This document shows, in pieces, positions 1 to 5,598 of a DNA stretch of 8,441 nt (its first letter is position 1; each line of letters starts with the position of its first letter). Under the pieces are notes generated by a model. It saw nothing but the letters and a program-made list of their open reading frames with translations. It was not told the DNA's origin and made no database searches. Source of the DNA: an uncultured Oceanobacillus sp. (GTDB lineage Bacteria; Bacillota; Bacilli; Bacillales; Amphibacillaceae); NCBI GenBank assembly GCA_938004015.1, contig CALKWU010000249.1:1-8441 (forward strand). The letters are read 5' to 3'. Made by a program: the position numbers and the translations under genes.

Positions 1-94
1 AAAAAACTGCATCAGCAAAACGTTGGAATGGATCGTCATCTGCTTTACACAAATCATCGACCAATAAATCGATGATCTGTTTTGCTTTGATCAT
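1..94 (-). CDS. 5' part of an unrecognised gene, cut by the left edge
   Basis: An open frame with an ATG at 92-94 runs to the window edge: 31 complete codons, beginning MIKAKQIIDLLVDDLCKADD and rich in Asp, with amphipathic-helix character. It overlaps the last 41 bases of the upstream gene in another frame. The reading frame and amino acid use look protein-like, and the next possible start is the TTG at 50-52 just after the upstream stop. No clear Shine-Dalgarno sequence precedes the ATG, so translation may be coupled to the upstream gene. I do not recognise the family from this fragment. It could be chance, but the 3' side beyond the overlap still reads like coding sequence. Confidence 0.45.
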   Translation of the reverse strand, partial: MIKAKQIIDLLVDDLCKADDDPFQRFADAVF

Positions 95-1292
95 GCGGTG
101 AGACGGTGAAAGTGAGCATGACGACACCTGTTCCCAGTAATATGGATGCCAGAAGCAGCCCTTCGTTAAAGTACAGAATTGTGAACAGACTCGTCCATTG
201 ACCTAATGCATCGAGGAACAACAGCAATTCATTCAAGAGAAATCCGCTGAAAAAGATCGTGAAGCTATACGTATAATAACGATTTACTTTAGTGATCCCT
301 TGCATTTGGTATTGGACGAGAATGAAAATACTGATGAAACCGAGTAAAGTAAGATGCAAGTAACCGATAATGACACTTCTCGTCGTATTCACCAATTCGG
401 CCAACCCAGGATGAATCATTCCCAGTTCCATCGTGCTTTTAGTCAAAAGCAAGGCAAAAGTTAAAAGGAGCATCCACCATGTCAATCCGGAAAATTCCGT
501 TCTTGCTTGTTTGAATGCGTCTTTAAAGGCGAGTATAACGAGGACAACACCAATCCACTGACCGATGATACCAATCGTCGCAATGACTTGCACGGTTAAG
601 CCCAAATCCGCCCATAATGCCGACAAAAAGTATCCCGGAAAAATGGCGATGAAATATGTCCAAAAAGCGTTGCGCAACAATGATTCATTCATATCGATTT
701 TCCGTTCGGCAAGAATAGCAATAAACAAACCGATCAGCATGAGCGTCAACCAACCATTATATTGGAAGTGGAGGTAGAAATAGACGGACATGTCGTACCA
801 AACGAGATCTTTCCCACCGGTAGCAGAAATGATGGCCAGGGCATACGGGCCGATGGAAGAGATGAAAAGTGCGATGACACCGCCTATGATGAACCATTTT
901 GCCGATTTTGGCATGCGTTGTTTTTTCAAATGTTTCACAATGAAAATCCCTGCCCAATATTCCACGAAGATGTGGATTGTCGACAGGGCAATGGAAAATA
1001 GACCGTAGCCTTGATGGAGGAAGGCGAAAAACATAAGCAATGAGCTGGTGAAAAGTGCGAGAAGAATAATGGACGCCTGCTTTCTTGCTTCTATTTTTTT
1101 CCAAGAAAGTGTCAAAAAGATGATGAAGACACCGATGAAAATCCATCCGAGCAAGGCAACGTGGGAATGGGCATGCAAAATATGGTCATAGTCGATCCAA
1201 GTCATCGGTGATAGTTGATAAGACCGCATCCAAATCCCAGTCAGTGCAGTCAAGATGAAGAAAAGAAACGTGCTGTATACATACTTTTTCAA
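54..1292 (-). CDS. Polytopic membrane protein, distant heme-copper oxidase subunit I-like
   Basis: A 412-aa integral membrane protein with about 11-12 hydrophobic segments. Histidines cluster at membrane positions: H37, H40, H42 and H44 in a HAHSHVALLGW stretch, H93, H107, H175 in LHFQYNGW, H294, and H313 in GYLHLTLLGF. The His-x-His near the N-terminus and the HFQYNGW motif recall catalytic subunits of heme-copper/NO reductase-type oxidases and NnrS-like heme-copper membrane proteins, but the usual double-His of helix VII is not evident. A metal- or heme-binding role is inference, and it may not be an oxidase. The TTG start at 1290-1292 is chosen because GGGGGTG lies 6 bases upstream; the 5-codon longer TTG start has no such site. 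The gene is followed by an overlapping partial gene and has a dyad next to its -10. Confidence 0.75.
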   Translation of the reverse strand: MKKYVYSTFLFFILTALTGIWMRSYQLSPMTWIDYDHILHAHSHVALLGWIFIGVFIIFLTLSWKKIEARKQASIILLALFTSSLLMFFAFLHQGYGLFSIALSTIHIFVEYWAGIFIVKHLKKQRMPKSAKWFIIGGVIALFISSIGPYALAIISATGGKDLVWYDMSVYFYLHFQYNGWLTLMLIGLFIAILAERKIDMNESLLRNAFWTYFIAIFPGYFLSALWADLGLTVQVIATIGIIGQWIGVVLVILAFKDAFKQARTEFSGLTWWMLLLTFALLLTKSTMELGMIHPGLAELVNTTRSVIIGYLHLTLLGFISIFILVQYQMQGITKVNRYYTYSFTIFFSGFLLNELLLFLDALGQWTSLFTILYFNEGLLLASILLGTGVVMLTFTVSPHDQSKTDHRFIGR

Positions 1293-1319
1293 TATAGGCA
1301 CCCCCAAAAAAGCACTTCT

Positions 1320-1343
1320 CTTATATTTTCACTTAATGTGAAA
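1320..1343 (-). promoter_or_regulatory. Putative -10 and adjacent dyad upstream of the oxidase-like gene
   Basis: On the minus strand a TATAAG (1320-1325) lies about 28 bases upstream of the TTG start. Directly upstream is an inverted repeat TTTCAC-N5-GTGAAA (1327-1343), which would fill the spacer between -35 and -10. No good -35 is seen at 17 bases (CAACAT). The geometry fits a repressor operator or an activator-dependent promoter. The arms resemble Rex/FNR half-sites but in the opposite relative order, so no regulator is named. Confidence 0.35.
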
Positions 1344-1475
1344 TGTTGCGCAAGTACAGCTGGAAAAGTGTCGAAAAAATATGATAGATTTGTGACGAAA
1401 TTCAAACAATCAGGGAATACAGAAGTGGAGGAGGAAGAATAGTATGCAAAATGGCGGAGACGGTATATGGGATAC

Positions 1476-1514
1476 AAAAAAAGGAAAAACGCCTTGTTTC
1501 AAAACAAGACGTTT
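1476..1514 (-). terminator. Rho-independent terminator of the degV-family gene
   Basis: The hairpin has arms AAACG/CGTTT and CTTGTTT/AAACAAG around a tiny loop, with one internal mismatch (1487-1514). On the minus strand it is followed by TTTTCC and seven Ts (1476-1482). It starts 8 bases beyond the degV stop codon. The plus-strand side lacks a T tract, so it is directional. Confidence 0.8.
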
Positions 1515-1521
1515 CAATCCG

Positions 1522-2388
1522 TTATTTCACCGGTTGATTGGAAAAGAATAGAGCAAGCGTGCCTGGTCCGGAATGAGCACCGATTACCGCTCCGACCATT
1601 TCCAAGACGATATTTTCACGTTTGATTCCGAATTTTTCCTGGATCATGGAAGCGAGTTGTTCCGCCCGTTCCAAATCATCACCATGACTGATGCCGATGA
1701 CTTGATTTTGGAATTCTTTGCCGCGTTCTTCCATCAGTTCAATCATCCGGCCCAACACTTTTTTCGACCCGCGAAGCTTTTCGAGTGGGATGAGTTTCCC
1801 GTCTTCCACATTCAAAATCGGTTTGATGTTGAGCAAGCCACCGACGAATGCGGAAGTTTTGCTGACACGTCCGCCACGGTACAAATATTCCAAGTTGTCC
1901 ACAGTGAAGATGTGTTCCATGTGGCGCGCTTGATGTTCGGCCGCTTCAACGATTTGCTCAGCAGTTGCCCCGTTTTTCGCCATTTTTGCTGCGTGGAGGA
2001 CGACGAGACCGTAACCGATGGAAGCGCATTTCGAATCGATGAGATATAACGGCGCATCCGGATATTCCGCTTTGACTTCGCTTTCCATAATTTTTGCGCT
2101 TTGGAACGTCCCGGAAAGTTCGGATGAAAAGCCGATGTAGACGAGTGGCTCATTTTTTTCGGCACAAGCAGTGAACCATTCTTTGAATGCTTCCGGTGTG
2201 ACTTGTGATGTTTTCGGTGTTTTTCCATTGCGCATGGCGTCATAAATCGTTTTTGGATCAATTTCTTTTACATCTGCATAGTCTCTGCCATCCAAATGGA
2301 CAGTCAATGGTATCATTTCGATGTCATATTCGGTATAATGGTGTTCTGTCAAATCACATGCAGAGTCTGCGAGAATTTTTACGTTCAT
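1522..2388 (-). CDS. yitS: DegV family fatty-acid-binding protein (YitS-like)
   Basis: A 288-aa cytosolic protein of normal DegV length. Visible signatures are DSACDL at residues 8-13, KTSQVTP at 59-65, GFSSELSGTFQSA at 86-98, the EYLYRGGRVSK segment at 167-177, NIKPIL at 187-192, and the C-terminal HSGPGT at 272-277. The family binds a long-chain fatty acid between two alpha/beta domains. In Firmicutes, FakB members hand fatty acids to the FakA kinase; whether this paralogue does so is inference. The ATG at 2386-2388 is preferred over an ATG seven codons upstream because GGAAGGG stands 5 bases before it. It is divergent from the YitT gene, as expected for the yitS-yitT neighbourhood. The symbol rests on that synteny, because DegV paralogues are hard to tell apart by sequence. 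Confidence 0.93.
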   Translation of the reverse strand: MNVKILADSACDLTEHHYTEYDIEMIPLTVHLDGRDYADVKEIDPKTIYDAMRNGKTPKTSQVTPEAFKEWFTACAEKNEPLVYIGFSSELSGTFQSAKIMESEVKAEYPDAPLYLIDSKCASIGYGLVVLHAAKMAKNGATAEQIVEAAEHQARHMEHIFTVDNLEYLYRGGRVSKTSAFVGGLLNIKPILNVEDGKLIPLEKLRGSKKVLGRMIELMEERGKEFQNQVIGISHGDDLERAEQLASMIQEKFGIKRENIVLEMVGAVIGAHSGPGTLALFFSNQPVK

Positions 2389-2425
2389 TTTATCCCTTCC
2401 AATCTTCAATATACTTGCTTATTCT

Positions 2426-2454
2426 AGTTTAAGGTTTGAAATGGAAATAGTCAA
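2426..2454 (-). promoter_or_regulatory. yitS: SigA-type promoter for the degV-family gene
   Basis: Read on the minus strand, a TTGACT box (2449-2454) and a TAAACT box (2426-2431) are separated by exactly 17 bases. The predicted start of transcription is about 30 bases before the ATG at 2388. It lies in the 111-bp divergent gap shared with yitT. For yitT the only plus-strand candidate I see is a weak TAGTCA-17-TATGAA. Confidence 0.6.
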
Positions 2455-2499
2455 AAACAATTTGCAAAGTTATGAATAGGTGAAACAGGAGGAACAAAA

Positions 2500-3342
2500 A
2501 TGTTTATGATGGAAGCAAAAAGAATTATAGTAGTAATTGCCGGATCTTTTCTCACCGCTGTATCGCTCAACTTTTTCCTCATCGAGGCGAACGTATATGC
2601 TAGCGGTTTTGCCGGAGCGGCTCAGTTGCTATCCAGTATTTTCCGGGATTTTATCGGATTGGATATCGGAACAGGTATTTTCCTCCTCTTATTGAATATC
2701 CCGGTATTTATATTGGGTTGGTTTAAAGTCGGCAAAGGTTTTACGATTTACAGCGGCATTTCCGTCTTGTTTTCAACGATCTTCCTCGAATTCATGCCTG
2801 TCATCGCCCTTTCCGATGATATCATCTTGAATGCCGTTTTCGGTGGTGTCGTCGGTGGTGCAGGTGTCGGAATATCCTTGAAAATCGGTGCCTCAACCGG
2901 TGGAATGGATATCATCGCCATGTGGCTTTCCAAGTTGAATGACAAACCGGTGGGAAGATATTTCCTCATCTTGAACACGATGATCATCATTATAGCCGGA
3001 GTGCTTTATGAACCGGAAAATGCTCTCTACACCTTGGTCGCCCTTTATGTTACAACAAGGGTCATCGATACGATCCATACTCGCCATGTCAAACTGACAG
3101 CGATGATCATCACACAAAAGGCTGAAGAAATGCAAGAAGCCATCCATAGGCAATTCATTCGTGGCATCACGATTTTGCCTGCCCAAGGCGCCTACACGAA
3201 AGTTGAAAAGAAAATGCTTTATCTTGTGTTGAATCGTTATGAAATGTACGATTTGGAAAAAATCATCAAAGAAGTCGATTCGAACGCATTTACGAACGTC
3301 GTACAAACATCGGCGATATTTGGTCATTTCAGAAGGGACTAG
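2500..3342 (+). CDS. yitT: YitT family membrane protein (DUF161 + DUF2179)
   Basis: A 280-aa protein with five or six membrane segments in residues 1-185 followed by a soluble C-terminal domain at about 195-280. The Gly-rich segment GGVVGGAGVGISLKIGASTG near residues 115-134 and the following GMDIIAMW are typical of YitT proteins. The C-terminal part, with ILPAQGAYT and FGHFRR near the end, matches the DUF2179 cytosolic domain. The molecular function of the family is not established; roles in transport have been supposed. AGGAGG at 2487-2492, 7 bases before the ATG, fixes the start. The lipoprotein gene begins 5 bases after its stop, with its ribosome binding site overlapping the YitT 3' end, so the two are probably translated from one message. 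Confidence 0.93.
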   Translation: MFMMEAKRIIVVIAGSFLTAVSLNFFLIEANVYASGFAGAAQLLSSIFRDFIGLDIGTGIFLLLLNIPVFILGWFKVGKGFTIYSGISVLFSTIFLEFMPVIALSDDIILNAVFGGVVGGAGVGISLKIGASTGGMDIIAMWLSKLNDKPVGRYFLILNTMIIIIAGVLYEPENALYTLVALYVTTRVIDTIHTRHVKLTAMIITQKAEEMQEAIHRQFIRGITILPAQGAYTKVEKKMLYLVLNRYEMYDLEKIIKEVDSNAFTNVVQTSAIFGHFRRD

Positions 3343-3347
3343 ATAAG

Positions 3348-3746
3348 ATGAAAAAATTGTGGACGATTGTCTTCGTATTCATGTTTCTTGCCGCATGTGG
3401 CGATCCAACAGAATTGCCCGAAGAAAATGGTAGGGAAGAAGCGGCACATTCATTAGTTTTCCGACAATTGGATGTGCAAGTGGAAAATGGCAGTTTCACA
3501 TTGACGGGCGAAGTGAACGCCGAAGAAGGCCTCTTTTATTACAAAATTGAACGTGGAAAAGACGTGCTGTTGGAAGAGACGACTTATGAACTGGAAACAA
3601 AAGGAGAATGGGAAAGTTTTGAAATCACTGGGGAAATTGAAGATTCTGGAGAAAGCGACCCACCGATTCTCATCCTGTATGGAAAATCTTCCGACGGCGA
3701 CGTATACTATCCAAATTATGTACCGATAGATATCGAGGAAAAATAA
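3348..3746 (+). CDS. Small lipoprotein with Gmad2-like immunoglobulin fold
   Basis: A 132-aa secreted lipoprotein. A Lys-Lys N-terminus, a hydrophobic stretch and the lipobox LAAC, with Cys17 as the lipidated residue, are clear; Asp follows Gly after the Cys. After an acidic linker, residues about 35-130 form an all-beta-looking domain with TLTGEV, EEGLFYYKIERG and LILYGKSSDGDVYY. This resembles the Gmad2 domain linked to spore germination and lipoproteins of Firmicutes, though I judged that by eye. Net charge is strongly acidic. It follows YitT by 5 bp, with AGAAGGGA 9 bases before the ATG. In B. subtilis I recall the proteinase inhibitor gene ipi at this place; the sequence here does not look like a BsuPI domain to me. 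It is likely held on the outer face of the membrane. Confidence 0.85.
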   Translation: MKKLWTIVFVFMFLAACGDPTELPEENGREEAAHSLVFRQLDVQVENGSFTLTGEVNAEEGLFYYKIERGKDVLLEETTYELETKGEWESFEITGEIEDSGESDPPILILYGKSSDGDVYYPNYVPIDIEEK

Positions 3747-3780
3747 AAAGGGGAACCGAGCGTTTCGGTTCTCCTTTATG
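3747..3780. terminator. Bidirectional terminator between convergent genes
   Basis: The stem GGGGAACCGA / TCGGTTCTCC (3750-3774, ten pairs with one G-T wobble) has A-rich sequence before it and TTTAT after it. It can therefore stop both the yitT-lipoprotein transcript (plus) and the NifU-N gene (minus), whose stop codons flank it. Confidence 0.8.
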
Positions 3781-3782
3781 TA

Positions 3783-4046
3783 TCAATAGCCGAGTTTTTC
3801 CATAACTTCAATGACGCGAGGTGACAGCTCTTCCCATTCGACATCATATTTTTTATTGACGGTCACAAAGTTTTGATAGCCGAACACATTGTCCACGCCT
3901 TCGATTTTCATCAATTCATTCAAAATTTCATGTTCACTCGTTTCTCCAGGCATAAGGGAGTAACTTTTCGTACCTTCGAAAATCAGTTTATCTGTTGTGA
4001 ATTTCATCGCATTTGGATTCGGAGTACTCTCCATACGAATTCCCAT
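3783..4046 (-). CDS. Stand-alone NifU/Nfu N-terminal domain protein
   Basis: An 87-aa protein carrying the STPNPNAMKF signature at residues 7-16, then EGVDNVFGYQNFVTV (residues 49-63) and a C-terminal helix that includes VEWEELSP. This matches the Nfu N-terminal domain (Pfam Nfu_N), which in eukaryotic NFU proteins precedes a CxxC iron-sulfur scaffold domain. Here the protein ends after the N domain and has no cysteine, so it cannot bind a cluster by thiolates; an accessory role in Fe-S assembly is inference. The ATG at 4044-4046 is preferred over one seven codons upstream because GAGGAG lies 8 bases before it. It has its own promoter-like sequence and shares a terminator with the convergent lipoprotein gene. 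Confidence 0.9.
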   Translation of the reverse strand: MGIRMESTPNPNAMKFTTDKLIFEGTKSYSLMPGETSEHEILNELMKIEGVDNVFGYQNFVTVNKKYDVEWEELSPRVIEVMEKLGY

Positions 4047-4082
4047 TGCATACACTCCTCTATTCATTCATCGTTACTTCCT

Positions 4083-4091
4083 ATACTAGCA
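4083..4091 (-). promoter_or_regulatory. Extended -10 element for the NifU-N gene
   Basis: On the minus strand TGCTAGTAT fits the extended -10 pattern TGn followed by TAGTAT, about 37 bases upstream of the ATG. No good -35 box is visible at 17 bases (T-rich sequence only), as is usual for extended -10 promoters. The preceding gene's terminator lies about 60 bases upstream, so the NifU-N gene needs its own promoter. Confidence 0.4.
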
Positions 4092-4149
4092 GATATGGAG
4101 AAAATAAAAAAGCATTTCGCAAAGTCGCAAACCGAGGTTCGGATAATGG

Positions 4150-4188
4150 AAAAACGGATCCACCACTTGCACATTCCGGTGAATCCGT
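4150..4188 (-). terminator. Terminator after the DUF3813-like gene
   Basis: An 11-pair stem (4154-4164 with 4178-4188) is fully paired on the minus-strand RNA when one G-U is allowed. It has a 13-base loop and is followed by TTTTT (4150-4154). It begins 6 bases after the stop of the upstream gene. On the plus strand the G-U becomes a C/A mismatch, so it acts mainly on minus transcripts. Confidence 0.8.
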
Positions 4189-4194
4189 CGTCTT

Positions 4195-4395
4195 TCAAAA
4201 TTGCTGATCGTTTTTCAATTGTTGTTCCAGCTGTTGGATTTCTCCTCGTTCTTCTGCGGTCGTAGCATGCTTATAAGCGGCTTGTAAAGCATGTTCCACC
4301 GCTTCACGGTCTGTCTCGGACATTTGCCCGCCGCCCATGTTCATCATCTCCATGACACGTTTCCTTGCTTGTTGGAACAGAGATTCTTGTTGCAT
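4195..4395 (-). CDS. Small DUF3813-like protein
   Basis: A 66-aa soluble, helical protein, rich in Gln and Glu. It opens MQQESLFQQARKRVMEMMNM, has a Gly-Gly-Gly break near residue 21, and continues with two predicted amphipathic helices (DREAVEHALQAAYKHATTAE, then EIQQLEQQLKND). Length and look match the DUF3813 family that I associate with YitU neighbourhoods in Bacillus (possibly YizC); this is from memory. No function is known. GAGGAGG 7 bases before the ATG is a strong ribosome binding site, and it lies inside the last codons of the 53-aa ORF, whose TGA is directly followed by this ATG. The two are therefore likely translationally coupled. Confidence 0.85.
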   Translation of the reverse strand: MQQESLFQQARKRVMEMMNMGGGQMSETDREAVEHALQAAYKHATTAEERGEIQQLEQQLKNDQQF

Positions 4396-4557
4396 TCAAA
4401 ATCCTCCTCGTGTAAGTTGTTCCATCTTGTCTTTTTTCCTTGCTTTATCGGTAAAGACATTGTCCCGATTGTCAGTTTTTTTCTGCAATGAAGCATTGAC
4501 TCGATTACCTGATTTTCTGCCGTTTTTTTCCGCCAGTCTTTCCGCCTCCTTGTCCAT
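4396..4557 (-). CDS. Short hydrophilic 53-aa protein, unrecognised
   Basis: An ATG at 4555-4557 opens a 53-codon frame that begins MDKEAERLAEKNGRKSGNRV and ends QLTRGGF, closing with a TGA directly against the ATG of the DUF3813-like gene. It is Lys/Asn/Arg/Asp-rich, with no Cys, Trp, Tyr or His. That composition recalls small spore or other low-complexity hydrophilic proteins of Bacillales, which is only a resemblance. Codon use looks ordinary. The weak point is the start: there is no Shine-Dalgarno before the ATG, which comes 8 bases after the T tract of the yitU terminator. An AAGGAGG inside codons 2-5 stands 8 bases before a CTG (codon 8), a possible alternative start. A competing frame over the same bases (4344-4607) lacks a ribosome binding site and overlaps the DUF3813-like gene heavily. 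Confidence 0.5.
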   Translation of the reverse strand: MDKEAERLAEKNGRKSGNRVNASLQKKTDNRDNVFTDKARKKDKMEQLTRGGF

Positions 4558-4564
4558 TGCAAAT

Positions 4565-4593
4565 AAAAAAGGGGAACGTTTCTACGCTCACCC
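4565..4593 (-). terminator. Terminator after yitU
   Basis: On the minus strand GGG(T)GAGCGT pairs with ACGTTCCCC around an AGAA loop, with one bulged T and one G-U pair. TTTTTTATTT follows. It sits about 30 bases past the yitU stop and immediately before the start of the 53-aa ORF. Confidence 0.65.
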
Positions 4594-4624
4594 TTAGTAT
4601 GGATCATTTTTCAACGGCTATGCA

Positions 4625-5458
4625 TCAGTTTACCGGTGTGTCCGTTTTTATTTTTAAATACTCTTCCAAAAAGACAGCAATGCCGTCCTCTTCATTCGTT
4701 TTCGTCACGTGGTCGGAGATGGATTTCAACTCTTCAATGGCATTTCCCATCGCCACGCCGACACCAGCGTAATCGATCATCTCCAAATCATTGTCCTCAT
4801 CACCAAAAGCGATAATCCTTTCTTTCGGAATATCGAAATATTTAGCGATTTTTTCAAGACCGATCACTTTATTCATCCCTTTTTTAATGATTTCAATCAC
4901 ATTCCAAGGAGCTCCCCATTTCCGGTGTTCGATCACTTCCGCATGATAATCGTCCAAATGGCTACGGAGTTGTCCGATTTGCTCTTCATCCGGATAAACG
5001 AGGATGGATGTCGGATCTTCCACGAGTTTTTGCTTTAAATTACCGATGATATATCGTGTATCAGATTCCATTCTGTCCAATAGGTCGATGAACCTCTCGT
5101 CATATGAGTCGAGAAAAACATCATCCTTCACTTCGGCGACGATATTATTGACTTGCATGTCATAACATGCATCGATAATCCGATGGGCGGTCCGGATTGG
5201 CATCGGACTATGTAACGCATCCCAATTCCGGTTTTTCGGATGGTGGATCAGTGCTCCGTTGAAGTTCACCATTGGTGTGTCCAAGCCAAGTTCATCGTAA
5301 TATTCGATGCTCGCCCGGTGGGGTCTTCCTGTTGATATGACCAATACATGTCCTTCTTCTTTCGCTTTCAGCAACACTTGTTTCGTATAAGGGCTGATTG
5401 TTTTCTCATCCGTCAACAACGTACCGTCCAAGTCCAGTGCAATCAAATGTCTTTCCAT
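4625..5458 (-). CDS. yitU: Cof-type HAD phosphatase (YitU-like)
   Basis: A 277-aa HAD-superfamily hydrolase of the Cof/IIB type. Motif I DLDGT (Asp9 nucleophile, Asp11), motif II STGR (Thr43), motif III Lys197 in NKVIGL, and motif IV GDEDND (Asp220, Asp224) are all present. The large cap domain lies between motifs II and III (about residues 85-190). The B. subtilis YitU protein is one of several HAD enzymes reported to dephosphorylate the riboflavin precursor ARPP; this assignment here is by homology and position. The start at 5456-5458 is supported by GAGGTGA 8 bases before it; the alternative GTG four codons upstream lies inside that site. It is divergent from yitV across 140 bp and ends in its own terminator. 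Confidence 0.93.
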   Translation of the reverse strand: MERHLIALDLDGTLLTDEKTISPYTKQVLLKAKEEGHVLVISTGRPHRASIEYYDELGLDTPMVNFNGALIHHPKNRNWDALHSPMPIRTAHRIIDACYDMQVNNIVAEVKDDVFLDSYDERFIDLLDRMESDTRYIIGNLKQKLVEDPTSILVYPDEEQIGQLRSHLDDYHAEVIEHRKWGAPWNVIEIIKKGMNKVIGLEKIAKYFDIPKERIIAFGDEDNDLEMIDYAGVGVAMGNAIEELKSISDHVTKTNEEDGIAVFLEEYLKIKTDTPVN

Positions 5459-5598
5459 TACATTATTCACCTCGTCTGTAACTAGTCTATAAGGGAACGC
5501 TATAAAAGTAAAGTAAATTTTTTTTAATAGAAGCCGTTACATCTTCTTGCTGGCAGGTGTTTTCGAATAAGGTTAACATAGGAAGTGAGGTGAATAAA

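Noticed and set aside
757..1146. 129-codon minus-strand frame inside the oxidase-like gene
   Set aside because: A frame-shifted shadow with His/Arg-rich product and no start signals.
1289..1477. 62-codon minus-strand frame in the intergenic region
   Set aside because: No ribosome binding site, odd composition, and it overlaps the promoter region and start of the oxidase-like gene.
1444..1551. Plus-strand 35-codon ORF with a strong GGAGGAGG 10 bases before its ATG
   Set aside because: It runs through the degV terminator and into the degV 3' end antisense, has no terminator or clear promoter, and its product looks like translated hairpin sequence.
1573..2049. 158-codon plus-strand frame antisense to degV
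   Set aside because: No ribosome binding site; explained by the codon pattern of the clear DegV gene on the other strand.
4291..4597. Two plus-strand frames antisense to the DUF3813 region
   Set aside because: They lack ribosome binding sites, are antisense to better genes, and read Phe/Ser-rich as expected from the complement of Lys/Glu-rich coding.
4344..4607. 87-codon minus-strand frame over the small genes
   Set aside because: It starts within the yitU terminator, lacks a ribosome binding site, and overlaps both the 53-aa ORF and the well supported DUF3813-like gene in another frame.
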